Of a stretch of DNA of 32,926 nt, positions 1 to 8,009 are shown one piece after another. Both the position numbers and the translations under genes were made by a program. The DNA lies in NCBI GenBank assembly GCA_002394395.1, contig DGTR01000012.1:1-32926 (forward strand), read 5' to 3'. The notes below the pieces were generated by a model that was given only the letters and a program-made list of their open reading frames with translations, did no database searches and was not told the DNA's origin. Source of the stretch: Bacteroidales bacterium UBA4331 (GTDB lineage Bacteria > Bacteroidota > Bacteroidia > Bacteroidales > Paludibacteraceae). The stretch's first letter is position 1. Every line of letters starts with the position of its first letter.

Positions 1-889
1 AAGGCTCGCCGTGCAGGATCTGCGCTGCCGTTGCAATCACCATGTCACCGCGGGAGGAATAGGTAGCCGAACAGGTGATCTTGCCCTCTACTATGGCCCT
101 CAGTCCGGGTTGGATACCGTCCACTCCCATGATGGGGACACCCCCCGCTGCTTCGGCGGCACCGATCGCCATGAGGTCGTTATGCGCCACAATCACATCG
201 GGTATGGCATGGTCACGCAGGTACGCGGACACCGCCTCGCGGGCGTTCTCCTTATACCAGCTGCCCATCACACTCTGCATCTCAACCTTAGCCGCTAATC
301 CTTCTTCTTTCGCTTCCTCGATACCCTCCATCATACCCTTGTGGCGCAACGTGGCAGGCGTCGATCCCGGCAATCCGGCCACCTCCAGGACAACGAAGGG
401 TTTGGAGACAGTGCCTCGTTTGGAGGAGTTTGAGCGCTGCGCGGTTTGTTGGGCTGTTTTCCATTTTTCCATCACCCAATGCGCCATCAGTCGGCCGACT
501 TTGTAGTTGTCGCCGCCGATAAAAGCGGTCCATTCGTCACCGGGGACACGGCGGTCGGCTACAATCACAGGAATACCTGCCCGATAAGCCCTCGTCACAG
601 CGGGTTGTACCTGCTTCGCCTCATTGGGACTGACAATCAGCAGATCTACGCGCTCTTTGACAAAACTATCGATCTGGGCACACTGCAACTCATTGCTGCC
701 GTAAGCTATACGGCGCGAAAGCGTCATGTCTGGATGCAGCAATAGCTCACGCTCCATCTCATAGTTCATCTTCTGCCGCCAGGCATCATCCAGACACTGA
801 CTCACGCCGATGCGGTACTGCGGCGTATGCGAATTACAACCCGTCATTAACAGGCATAACGCCACGATGCTAACAATGATGTTTCTCAT
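1..889 (-). CDS. Sugar-binding-type periplasmic lipoprotein, 3' end outside the window
   Basis: The frame is open from an ATG at 889 to the window edge (about 296 residues), so the C-terminus is missing. The N-terminus is a lipoprotein signal peptide with lipobox LMTGC (Cys18). The rest reads as a periplasmic-binding-protein fold of the LacI/ribose-binding type (Peripla_BP_4): YRIGVSQ start, a segment DLLIVSPNEAK, then GIPVIVADRRVPGDEWTAFIGGDN, later PDVIVAHNDLMAIGAAEA and GVPIMGVDGI. This family binds sugars or autoinducers in the periplasm. In Bacteroidota such domains occur as free lipoproteins or as sensor domains of hybrid histidine kinases; the cut C-terminus means the two cannot be told apart here. 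A promoter lies directly upstream at 912-942, divergent from the next gene. Family call is firm; ligand and role are unknown. Confidence 0.85.
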   Translation of the reverse strand, partial: MRNIIVSIVALCLLMTGCNSHTPQYRIGVSQCLDDAWRQKMNYEMERELLLHPDMTLSRRIAYGSNELQCAQIDSFVKERVDLLIVSPNEAKQVQPAVTRAYRAGIPVIVADRRVPGDEWTAFIGGDNYKVGRLMAHWVMEKWKTAQQTAQRSNSSKRGTVSKPFVVLEVAGLPGSTPATLRHKGMMEGIEEAKEEGLAAKVEMQSVMGSWYKENAREAVSAYLRDHAIPDVIVAHNDLMAIGAAEAAGGVPIMGVDGIQPGLRAIVEGKITCSATYSSRGDMVIATAAQILHGEP

Positions 890-911
890 AATGCAACATT
901 TTTTTCGGGTG

Positions 912-942
912 CAAAGGTACAACAAAAAAATGAGATACGCAA
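912..942 (-). promoter_or_regulatory. Bacteroidota-type promoter for the binding-protein gene
   Basis: Read on the minus strand, TTG (940-942) is followed by a 20-bp T-rich spacer and TACCTTTG (912-919), matching the Bacteroidota primary sigma consensus TTG/TAnnTTTG. It sits about 22 bp upstream of the ATG at 889. It is back-to-back with the promoter at 971-1001. Confidence 0.8.
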
Positions 943-970
943 GAAAAATCGGAGAAAATCGTGGGCGCGC

Positions 971-1001
971 TTGCATATATGCAAAAAAAGTTGTACCTTT
1001 G
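971..1001 (+). promoter_or_regulatory. Bacteroidota-type promoter for the TPM/LemA operon
   Basis: TTG at 971-973, a 20-bp spacer and TACCTTTG at 994-1001 match the Bacteroidota consensus. The start codon at 1020 is only 18 bp further on, so the leader is very short (about a dozen nucleotides). Confidence 0.8.
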
Positions 1002-1019
1002 CAGCCAAATTAGTATGCC

Positions 1020-1958
1020 ATGAGACGAATAGGAATTATTCTTGCGCTGTTTTTCGCGACGATCAGTTATGCGGAGGTGTATACTCCGGAAGAAGTACCG
1101 AACCCCAAGAGTCAGGGTCAGGAGTACTATGTATCCAACCCGGACGGGATCCTATCGGACTCGACGGTGAATTGGGTCAACGGCTGCGCGGCGCGGTTGG
1201 AGCAAGAGACGGAGGTGGAGCTGTGCGTCGTGATGTTAGAGTCCATCGGCGAGGAGGATGCATTCGATTTCGCCTACGAGCTTTTCCAGCGATGGGGTAT
1301 CGGTAAGAAAGGGAAGAACACAGGCGTGCTGATCCTCTTTGCGGGAGAGAGTCATGACCTACGCATCATGACCGGCACGGGTATAGAAGGGGTGCTGACG
1401 GACGGTATCTGCTCGAAGATCATGTACGAGGAGATGTTCCCTTCTTTCCGCGAGGGCGATTACGACATGGGAATATGCTTAGGCGTATTAGCCATCTACG
1501 ACGTATGTACCGACGGAGAGACGCCGGAGGAGCTGCAGGCGGTAAGGAGCGTAACCAACCGCGGGCGGTACGGAGAAGAAGAGGATGAGGAATGGTTCGG
1601 ATGGTCCGTGACGGAGAGGGTTATGATTGGCGGTGCGATCCTGTTTGTCCTGGGTCTTTTCGTATTGGGTTGGATAGAGTCGATCAAGCGATGCCCCAAA
1701 TGCCATAAGCGCAAGGGGCATGAGATCCACCGCGAGACATTGGAATACGCGACGTATGACTATGACGGGAAAGCGAGAGTGACGTACAAATGCAAGAACT
1801 GCGGGCATGAGTTCACCTTAGAGGAACGCATACCCAAGCTGGTACATGAGTCCAGGTCGTCGGGTTCGTCGCGCGGCGGCGGCAGATGGTCGTCGGGCGG
1901 CGGCGGTTCCTGGGGCGGCGGCTCCACCAGCGGCGGCGGCGCAGGAGGGAAATGGTAG
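1020..1958 (+). CDS. TPM-domain (YgcG-like) membrane protein with zinc ribbon
   Basis: This is a 312-residue protein. Residues 1-18 are a signal peptide. Residues about 38-165 form a TPM (DUF477) domain, recognisable from the NPDGILSDSTVNWVN start, the NTGVLILFAGESHDLRI segment and a GIEGVLTDG loop. An acidic linker (RYGEEEDEE) is followed by a transmembrane helix at about 201-219. Next comes a zinc ribbon with Cys225/Cys228 and Cys258/Cys261, and the protein ends in a Gly/Ser-rich tail. TPM proteins are typically anchored with the domain outside the membrane, and are often paired with LemA, as here (36 bp upstream). The predicted cytoplasmic zinc ribbon between membrane helix and Gly tail is a less usual addition. 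The molecular function of the family is poorly defined. An earlier ATG at 1015 closes after two codons, so 1020 is the start. Confidence 0.85.
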   Translation: MRRIGIILALFFATISYAEVYTPEEVPNPKSQGQEYYVSNPDGILSDSTVNWVNGCAARLEQETEVELCVVMLESIGEEDAFDFAYELFQRWGIGKKGKNTGVLILFAGESHDLRIMTGTGIEGVLTDGICSKIMYEEMFPSFREGDYDMGICLGVLAIYDVCTDGETPEELQAVRSVTNRGRYGEEEDEEWFGWSVTERVMIGGAILFVLGLFVLGWIESIKRCPKCHKRKGHEIHRETLEYATYDYDGKARVTYKCKNCGHEFTLEERIPKLVHESRSSGSSRGGGRWSSGGGGSWGGGSTSGGGAGGKW

Positions 1959-1990
1959 AGAGTCGAAAGTAGAAAGTAGAAAGTAGAAAG
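1959..1990. repeat. Junction tandem repeat, AGAAAGT type
   Basis: The whole gap between the TPM gene and lemA consists of AGAAAGT-like heptamers (agtcgaaagt followed by three agaaagt-type units). It is the same family as the repeats at 4304-4337, inside recF and inside the GHL10 gene. Confidence 0.85.
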
Positions 1991-1994
1991 ATAT

Positions 1995-2582
1995 ATGAAA
2001 AAATTAATGCCGTGGATTGCGGTACTGGGAGTACTGGCAATCATCGTATTATGGTGCGCAGGTGTGTACAACCGCTTTGTGACTGCTGAAGAGCAGGTGG
2101 AGTCCGCGTGGGCACAAGTAGAGAACCAATATCAGCGTCGTGCCGACCTGATCCCGAACCTTGTGGAGACGGTCAAGGGTTACGCTTCGCATGAGCAGGA
2201 GACGTTGGAAGCGGTCGTTTCCGCTCGCGCTCGCGCTACTCAGATCACCATCGATCCGAGTACCGCCACGCCGGAGCAGTTAGCCGCTTATCAGGCAGCT
2301 CAAGGAGACCTGAGTCAGGCATTAGGGCGGTTGTTAGCCGTAGCGGAAAGTTATCCGGATCTGAAGGCTAACGAGAACTTCCGCGACCTGCAACAACAGT
2401 TAGAGGGCACTGAGAACCGCATCACGGTAGCCCGTCAGCTCTTCAACGAAGAGGCTCGGGCTTACAACACCCTGATCCGCCGATTCCCGAATAACCTGCT
2501 CGCAGGCATGTTCGGATTCGAAAAGAAACCCTACTTCGAGGCCGAAGAGGGTTCCAACAAAGCGCCGAAAGTAGCGTTCTGA
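1995..2582 (+). CDS. lemA: LemA family protein
   Basis: This is a 195-residue protein of normal length for LemA. An N-terminal transmembrane helix (about 7-25) is followed by the family signature: FVTAEEQVESAWAQVENQYQRR and then ADLIPNLVETVKGYASHE. A long helical coiled region follows, with LAVAESYPDLKANENF and a C-terminal RFPNNLLAGMFGFEKKPYF, all typical of LemA. LemA proteins are membrane-anchored helical bundles of uncertain function, commonly next to TPM or Htpx-type genes. It is probably co-transcribed with the TPM gene. The stop codon is only 2 bp from the convergent ruvB stop. Confidence 0.95.
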   Translation: MKKLMPWIAVLGVLAIIVLWCAGVYNRFVTAEEQVESAWAQVENQYQRRADLIPNLVETVKGYASHEQETLEAVVSARARATQITIDPSTATPEQLAAYQAAQGDLSQALGRLLAVAESYPDLKANENFRDLQQQLEGTENRITVARQLFNEEARAYNTLIRRFPNNLLAGMFGFEKKPYFEAEEGSNKAPKVAF

Positions 2583-2590
2583 TTTCAGAA
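2577..2590. other. Perfect palindrome spanning two convergent stop codons
   Basis: TTCTGA, TT, TCAGAA: the lemA stop (2580-2582) and the ruvB stop (2585-2587) are mirror images in one 14-bp inverted repeat. No separate terminator is visible between the genes. Confidence 0.7.
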
Positions 2591-3604
2591 GATCGATTGC
2601 TGGCCATCAGGCGCAAGCGGAGTCTTGCCCAGATGCTCGTATGCCAGCGGCGTTGCCTCGCGTCCGCGCGGGGTACGTTTGATGAATCCTTCCTTGATGA
2701 GGTACGGCTCATAGACATCCTCAATCGTGCCGGCATCTTCGCCCATAGCGGTAGCGATGGTGTTGAGTCCGACAGGTCCGCCGCGGAACTTATCAATGAT
2801 GGTCGTGAGCAGTTTGTTATCTATCTGATCGAGACCGAAAGTGTCGATATTCAGCGCCTCGAGGGCGTATTGGGCGATGTCGAGATCGATAGTGCCGTCG
2901 CCTTTGACCTGGGCGAAGTCGCGCACGCGTCGCAAGAGGGCGTTGGCTATGCGGGGCGTACCGCGTGAACGCCGGGCAATCTCTCCAGCAGCCTTAGAGT
3001 TAATCTCCACATTCAGCAGCCCGGCAGAGCGCGCGACGATACCCGAGAGGATATCCGCGTCGTAGTACTCAAGATGGCAGTTAATGCCAAAACGTGCTCG
3101 GAGCGGCGAGGTCAAGAGACCTGAACGCGTGGTAGCACCGATGAGAGTGAAGGGGTTGAGGTCGATCTGGATCGTGCGCGCCGAAGGCCCCTTATCGATC
3201 ATGATATCGATGCGGTAGTCCTCCATGGCGGAGTAGAGGTACTCCTCGACGATCGGAGAGAGACGATGGATCTCATCGATGAAGAGGACATCGTTGGGCT
3301 CGAGCGAAGTGAGGAGTCCGGCAAGGTCACCGGGCTTGTCGAGGACCGGTCCGGAGGTGATCTTAAAGCCTACGCCAAGTTCGTTGGCGATGATGTTCGC
3401 GAGGGTGGTCTTACCGAGTCCCGGAGGGCCGAAGAGCAGCACATGGTCGAGCGACTCATGGCGCAGTTTGGCTGCCTCGACGAAGATCTTGAGGTTCGAG
3501 GTCACTTTGCTCTGACCGGCGAAGTCGGCGAAGCATAAAGGTCGGAGCGCGGAGTCTTGCTCCTTCTCGTTCATTTGGTTTCTAATATCAAAATCATTTA
3601 CCAT
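2585..3604 (-). CDS. ruvB: Holliday junction branch migration ATPase RuvB
   Basis: This 339-residue protein has normal RuvB length. It contains Walker A GPPGLGKT (59-66), Walker B FIDEIH (about 108-113), the sensor/arginine-finger region GATTRSG followed by SPLRARFG (about 156-173), and the C-terminal winged-helix domain with GPVGLNTIA and EPYLIKEGFIKRTPRGR. RuvB is the hexameric motor of RuvAB; no ruvA is in the window. The first codons (MVND) derive from the intergenic repeat family seen in other genes here. An in-frame ATG at codon 11 (MNEKEQ) could be the native start. It lies 39 bp downstream of the ABC ATPase gene and probably shares its transcript. Confidence 0.97.
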   Translation of the reverse strand: MVNDFDIRNQMNEKEQDSALRPLCFADFAGQSKVTSNLKIFVEAAKLRHESLDHVLLFGPPGLGKTTLANIIANELGVGFKITSGPVLDKPGDLAGLLTSLEPNDVLFIDEIHRLSPIVEEYLYSAMEDYRIDIMIDKGPSARTIQIDLNPFTLIGATTRSGLLTSPLRARFGINCHLEYYDADILSGIVARSAGLLNVEINSKAAGEIARRSRGTPRIANALLRRVRDFAQVKGDGTIDLDIAQYALEALNIDTFGLDQIDNKLLTTIIDKFRGGPVGLNTIATAMGEDAGTIEDVYEPYLIKEGFIKRTPRGREATPLAYEHLGKTPLAPDGQQSIF

Positions 3605-3652
3605 TTGGACATTTACGATTTGGTCATTTATTTAGCCATTTTATCATTTAGT
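3594..3652. repeat. Junction tandem repeat, CATTTACCATTTGGT type
   Basis: Degenerate repeats of units like CATTTACCATTTGG and CATTTACGATTTGGT fill the ruvB/ABC junction. They run into the first codons of ruvB and the last codons of the ABC gene. The same family appears at 3998-4036, 4632-4752 and 11005-11040. Confidence 0.8.
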
Positions 3653-4300
3653 AGCCTCGTGGAAGAGGGTTTCTAAATCGGGTATTTGGTCGATGGGTAG
3701 GTCGGCCTTGATGGTGCCGTGGTCGAGGATGATGACGCGGTCGCACATCTCGCGGACCTCCTGAAGGATATGGGTGGACAAAATCACGGAGCGTGATTCG
3801 CCCGACAGGCTCTTAATGAGGGCACGAATCTCGACGAGTTGGTTGGGGTCGAGGCCGGTGGTGGGTTCATCGAGGATGAGGAGCTCGGGGGCACCGAGGA
3901 GCGCCTGGGCGAGCCCTACGCGTTGGCGGTAGCCTTTGGAGAGTTCGCGGATATGTTTGTGGCGCTCGGGAGAGAGGCCCACAAGCTCTACGAGCTCATT
4001 TACCATTTGGTCATTTACCATCTGGTCATTGGTCATTTTTGCCATGAAGGCGAGGTACTCGGAGACGTACATGTCCTCGTAGAGGGGGTTGTTCTCCGGC
4101 AGGTAGCCGATACGCGCAGGCGCAGAGACCGTTCCCGAGTCGGCAGACCAGAGGCCGATGAGTATCTTCATGAGGGTCGATTTGCCGGCACCGTTGGGTC
4201 CCAGCAGACCGACGATCTGGCCTGCGGGGATCTCCAAGGATACGTCATTAAGCACCTTCTGCGAGCCGAAAGACTTGGATATATGTTGTAAGGACACCAT
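3644..4300 (-). CDS. GldA-like ABC transporter ATP-binding protein, short
   Basis: This is a 218-residue ATPase. It has Walker A GPNGAGKS (34-41), the signature region LSKGYRQRVGLAQALLG (about 120-136), Walker B LILDEPTTGLDP (141-152) and the switch histidine in STHILQEV. The N-terminus and signature region resemble GldA, the ATPase of the gliding-motility/export-associated ABC system, but GldA is usually nearer 300 residues. The C-terminal domain is missing, and the last codons lie in a junction repeat. Residues about 89-101 (MTNDQ, MVNDQ, MVN) are encoded by an in-frame copy of the same repeat, between the Q-loop region and the helical domain. No permease is encoded nearby, so this is either an orphan subunit or a trimmed gene. 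ABC family is certain; GldA identity and activity are less so. Confidence 0.8.
   Translation of the reverse strand: MVSLQHISKSFGSQKVLNDVSLEIPAGQIVGLLGPNGAGKSTLMKILIGLWSADSGTVSAPARIGYLPENNPLYEDMYVSEYLAFMAKMTNDQMVNDQMVNELVELVGLSPERHKHIRELSKGYRQRVGLAQALLGAPELLILDEPTTGLDPNQLVEIRALIKSLSGESRSVILSTHILQEVREMCDRVIILDHGTIKADLPIDQIPDLETLFHEATK
3998..4036. repeat. Intragenic copy of the CATTTACCATTTGGT repeat
   Basis: Two to three units (CATTTACCATTTGGT, then CATTTACCATCTGGT) lie in frame inside the ABC ATPase gene and encode repeated N-D-Q-M-V units on the minus strand. Confidence 0.85.
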
Positions 4301-4303
4301 ATT

Positions 4304-4337
4304 AGTCGAAAGTCAAAAGTCGAAAGTCGAAAGACTT
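4304..4337. repeat. Junction tandem repeat, AGTCGAAA type
   Basis: Four to five AGTCGAAA/AGTCAAAA units fill the 35-bp gap between the PII-like gene and the ABC gene. They belong to the same family as 1959-1990 and the recF and GHL10 insertions. Confidence 0.85.
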
Positions 4338-4629
4338 AGACAGTAGCTACTATATCCCAAACGAAGGCACGGACACCGACCTCCTCGTTACGGAGGTCGA
4401 GTTTCTTGATGGACTCAAGGAGCGCAGGGAGCTGTTCCTCCTCCACGACGGTGATGACGCAGGAGTTCATCTCCGGCCAGGCGTGCGTACCGCGACGGGG
4501 TTCACCGCCGTTGGTTCCGCGACCCTGTACCTGCTCAAAGAACGTGAAGCCCTTGATACCCAGTACGTCTAACATATACTCCACTCGGCCGGTATTGGCC
4601 TGATTAAAAACGATCATTACGGATTTCAT
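4336..4629 (-). CDS. Small PII-like regulatory protein
   Basis: This is a 97-residue protein. It starts with a beta strand MKSVMIVFNQ, then a helix ending in a GIKGFTFFEQVQGRGT segment. That segment resembles the strand and T-loop entry of PII/GlnB-type proteins (G-x-G-x-x-x-G-E: GRGTNGGE). It continues with SCVITVVEEEQLPALLESIKKLD, like the second beta-alpha unit of the fold. It lacks the classical GlnB uridylylation tyrosine context, so it is a PII-like protein rather than GlnB. It lies 123 bp downstream of the RND pump gene in the same orientation. PII-like proteins are often encoded beside membrane transporters they may sense for or control; here the partner would be the efflux pump. Function is inferred from fold pattern and position only. 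Confidence 0.65.
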   Translation of the reverse strand: MKSVMIVFNQANTGRVEYMLDVLGIKGFTFFEQVQGRGTNGGEPRRGTHAWPEMNSCVITVVEEEQLPALLESIKKLDLRNEEVGVRAFVWDIVATV

Positions 4630-4631
4630 AA

Positions 4632-4752
4632 TCTTATTTACGATTTAGTCATTTACGATTTGGTCATTTATTGGGGCATTGAATCATTGCGCCAAACGGC
4701 TAAATAACCCAATGGTACATAAATGGTACATGGTAAATGAACAAATGGTACA
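4632..4752. repeat. Junction repeat block between RND and PII-like genes
   Basis: The block holds CATTTACGATTTGGT-type units (4635-4672), followed by three copies of AATGGTACAT (4711-4753). No promoter matching TAnnTTTG was found in the gap, so the PII-like gene probably depends on read-through from the efflux operon. Confidence 0.75.
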
Positions 4753-7700
4753 TTATTTTTTGACTTTGAGGTCCATGAAGATGAATTTCTTGCGGAGGGC
4801 TTCCTGCTTGTCGCGGTCGCCGTGACGGGACATAACGCCGTAGAGGACAGGCACGACATACAAGGTCAGGAAGGTCGAGACGGTCAGACCGCCGATGACG
4901 ACGATACCTAACGGTTGCCACATCTCGGCACCTTCACCGGACGAGACCGCCATCGGGATCATACCGAGGATGGTAGTGAACGCCGTCATGAGCACCGGAC
5001 GGATACGGCTCCGGCCGGACATCTGAATAGCTTGATTAAGCTCGTAGCCACGCTCACGCATGAGGTTGATATAGTCCACGAGCACGATACCGTTCTTGAC
5101 GACGATACCCACCAGAAGCACCAGACCGAGCGCACCGATCATATCCAGCGAACGGCCGGTGAGCCAAAGGGCGATGATGACACCCGAGAGGGCAAACGGA
5201 ATCGTGAACATGATGATCGCCGGCATACGGAGGGACTCGAACTGCGAGGCCATGACGATATACACAAGCATGATAATCATCAGACCGAGAAGGATCATGT
5301 CGTGGAACGTGTCCTGCTGGGTCTCGACATTACCGCCGATATGGGTAGAATAGCCTACAGGCAGATCCAGTTGCGGCACCACCTCTGAAGTGATCGCATT
5401 AGCCAGTTCGCCGAGGGTAGTGTTGTACGGCGTAGCCTTGACGGTGACGATACGCTGACGCGCCTTACGCTCGATGGTAGGCGGCGCCCAGTACTCACCG
5501 ACGGAAGCTACTTCGGTCAGTTTGACGGACTTGCCGGTAGCAGTTGGGATGGAGAGGTTGAGGATATCCGAGATAGAGTTGCGGTCCTCCTCCTCGAGAC
5601 GCACGACGATATCGTACTCCGAGCCGTCATCCTTGAGGTAACCGCAGGACATACCCGCTACGCGGTTACGGAGGTAGGTGGAGATCGTAGCAGAACTCAA
5701 ACCGAGGCGCGAGGCTTTCTCCTTATCGACGGTGATCTTGATATCCGGACGGTCGTCCTCACGGCTGATATTCACGTCGCGGGCACCGGGCAGTTGCGAA
5801 ATCAACTGACGGCACTGCTCCGCCAACTGGGAGGTCTTATCGAAATCATAACCGTAGATCTCCAGATCGACCGTGTTGCCATTACCACCGGGGCCGCCGG
5901 AGGAGACGACGCACTGGTACTCGTTGATCTCCGGATAGGATGCCATCTCCTGACGGAGAATCTCTGCGATGGTCCATATATCGCGGTCGCGCTCCCATTT
6001 CTTAGGCAGACGGATAGTCATCTGGATCTTGTTGTTCATCGTGGACGAGAAGAGCGCCGCGATGGTAGCATCGTCGTTGGAACCGGCGGAGGTGTTGATC
6101 AGTTGGATCTCCGGAACGAGTTCCACAAACCGTGCCTCCAGATGACGTGCGGTCTTGAGGGTCTCCTCGATACGCGTACCGCGCTGCAGTTTGACGGTCA
6201 CGGAGAGACGGCCGTTATCCTGTTGTTGCATAAAGTCCGTACCGATCTTCCCCATGAACGCAGGAGTGAGCGAGAGGCCGAAGAAAGCCAGAAGGATAAG
6301 GAAGGTGACGAATTTATGATTGAGGCACCATCCTAACGACCTCGCGTAATACTCATCGATGACGTCCAGCGCACGAACGACGGTACGCTCGTACCAGCCC
6401 TTCTTGCCTGCCTCGTCGTCCACCAGGTTTCCGTGCTCGTCCACGTGCACTTTCTTCGCCTTGAGCAGCTTGGAACAGAGCATCGGGGTAAGGGAGATAG
6501 CCACGAGCGTCGAGGTACAGCATACGACGGTGACGATCCATCCCAACTCATGGAACATGATTCCCGCCATGCCGGAGAGCATCGTCAGGGGCACGAACAC
6601 AGCCACGAGCACGAGGGTCGTCGCGATGACAGATACCCATACCTCGTTAGTAGCGTAGATAGACGCCTCATGCGGATCCTCGCCGCGCTCCACGTGACGG
6701 GTGATATTCTCCAGGACGACAATCGCGTCATCCACCACCATACCGATCGCGATAGTCAGTGAACAAAGCGAGATGATATTGAGGCTCGAATCCGCCAAAC
6801 CGAGGTAGATAAACGCCACGATCAAGGCAATAGGAATAGTAATACCGATGATGATGGTAGCACGCCATTTGCCGAGGAAGAAGAGCACGACGAGCACGAC
6901 GAAGAGGAGGGCGTAAAGCACCGACTCTTCGAGGGAGTTGATGGAGTTCTGGATATTCTCCGAGGAGTCGTAGATCTTCTCTATCTTCACATCCGTAGGC
7001 AGCTGTTTCTGTATCTTCGCCAGTTCGGCGCGCACGTCGCGGCAGACCTGTACGGTGTTGGCTCCTGTCTGCTTGGCGATGATCAGACGCACCGCCTCAC
7101 GGCCGTTGGTCTTCTCGTCCAGCGAGAGGTCCTTGATAGTATCCTTGACCGTCGCTATATCGCGGATGAAGACCTGCTGTCCCTGCGGTGTCATGGCAAC
7201 CATCAGGTTCTCGATCTCCGAGGACTCGATATACTCGCTCCGCACCTGCATCTGGTATTGCTCCTGCGGCATCTTGATCGTACCGGAAGAGAGGTTGAGG
7301 TTATTCGCCGTAACGACTTGACCCACCTGCTCCAGGGTAATACCGTAGGCATCGAGTTTCTCCTGGTCGATATTGACATAGACATAGCGGTCCGGCGCAC
7401 CCGAGAGGGAGATATTTCCGATACCGTCAATATGGTTCAACTGCGGCACCACCTCGTCGTTGAGGATCTTGTCCAGACCCGCATAGGTCTCATCCGCCGT
7501 GATGGAGTACTGGCAGATAGGCATGGAGGAGGTAGAGAGTTTGAAGATCACCGGCTTGGCGCAGTTGTCCGGCAGGTTGTTCGCCGCCATATCGACGAAC
7601 GAACGGACGTCGTTGACGGCTTCGTCCATGTTCTCACCCCACTCCAATTCCAGGGTCACTACGGAGATGTTATCCTTGGACTGCGAAGTGATATGCTTCA

Positions 7701-7929
7701 GGTGATCGACGGAGGTCAGGGCATTCTCCATGATCTTCGTCACGTTGGTCTCCATCTCACTTGCCGACGCACCCGGATAGGTGGTCATCACCGTGATATA
7801 CGGCGGATCCATCTCCGGGAACTGGTCTATCGGCAGTTTCAGGAAACTGTATATACCGATCACGATCACCGCCACAAAAATCAGGGCGGTCGTTACCGGT
7901 TTTTCGATTGCACTCTTATAAATTGCCAT
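4753..7929 (-). CDS. RND efflux pump, HAE1 (AcrB-like) family
   Basis: This 1058-residue protein has full AcrB-family length. It starts with a TM1 segment preceded by SAIEKPVTTALIF. Porter-domain hallmarks follow: LPIDQFPEMDPPYITVMTTYPGAS and DNISVVTLELEWGENMDEAVNDV. TM4 carries the proton-relay pair in GMVVDDAIVVLENI (about residues 397-410). The second half repeats the fold, with TM10 containing the conserved lysine in GIVVKNGIVLVDY (about 940). It would be the inner-membrane proton antiporter of a tripartite pump exporting drugs or other toxic compounds. The fusion protein and outer-membrane channel are encoded immediately upstream. A 76-bp repeat-filled gap separates it from the fusion-protein gene. 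Substrate cannot be predicted. Confidence 0.97.
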   Translation of the reverse strand: MAIYKSAIEKPVTTALIFVAVIVIGIYSFLKLPIDQFPEMDPPYITVMTTYPGASASEMETNVTKIMENALTSVDHLKHITSQSKDNISVVTLELEWGENMDEAVNDVRSFVDMAANNLPDNCAKPVIFKLSTSSMPICQYSITADETYAGLDKILNDEVVPQLNHIDGIGNISLSGAPDRYVYVNIDQEKLDAYGITLEQVGQVVTANNLNLSSGTIKMPQEQYQMQVRSEYIESSEIENLMVAMTPQGQQVFIRDIATVKDTIKDLSLDEKTNGREAVRLIIAKQTGANTVQVCRDVRAELAKIQKQLPTDVKIEKIYDSSENIQNSINSLEESVLYALLFVVLVVLFFLGKWRATIIIGITIPIALIVAFIYLGLADSSLNIISLCSLTIAIGMVVDDAIVVLENITRHVERGEDPHEASIYATNEVWVSVIATTLVLVAVFVPLTMLSGMAGIMFHELGWIVTVVCCTSTLVAISLTPMLCSKLLKAKKVHVDEHGNLVDDEAGKKGWYERTVVRALDVIDEYYARSLGWCLNHKFVTFLILLAFFGLSLTPAFMGKIGTDFMQQQDNGRLSVTVKLQRGTRIEETLKTARHLEARFVELVPEIQLINTSAGSNDDATIAALFSSTMNNKIQMTIRLPKKWERDRDIWTIAEILRQEMASYPEINEYQCVVSSGGPGGNGNTVDLEIYGYDFDKTSQLAEQCRQLISQLPGARDVNISREDDRPDIKITVDKEKASRLGLSSATISTYLRNRVAGMSCGYLKDDGSEYDIVVRLEEEDRNSISDILNLSIPTATGKSVKLTEVASVGEYWAPPTIERKARQRIVTVKATPYNTTLGELANAITSEVVPQLDLPVGYSTHIGGNVETQQDTFHDMILLGLMIIMLVYIVMASQFESLRMPAIIMFTIPFALSGVIIALWLTGRSLDMIGALGLVLLVGIVVKNGIVLVDYINLMRERGYELNQAIQMSGRSRIRPVLMTAFTTILGMIPMAVSSGEGAEMWQPLGIVVIGGLTVSTFLTLYVVPVLYGVMSRHGDRDKQEALRKKFIFMDLKVKK

Positions 7930-7946
7930 AATTTTTCGGGATTAAA

Positions 7947-8009
7947 TAGGTAGACCTAGGTAGACATAGGTATTCCTATGAAGACATAGGTAAACCTAGG
8001 ATTTCCTAT
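7947..8009. repeat. Junction tandem repeat, TAGGTAGACATAGG type
   Basis: Imperfect units such as TAGGTAGACC, TAGGTAGACATAGG, AAGACATAGG and TAAACCTAGG fill the gap between the RND and membrane-fusion genes. It is a separate repeat family from the other junctions. Confidence 0.8.

Noticed and set aside
1..889. Plus-strand frames in the first 889 bp
   Set aside because: The minus strand encodes a clear lipoprotein with binding-protein motifs and its own promoter; the plus-strand frames have no recognisable protein features.
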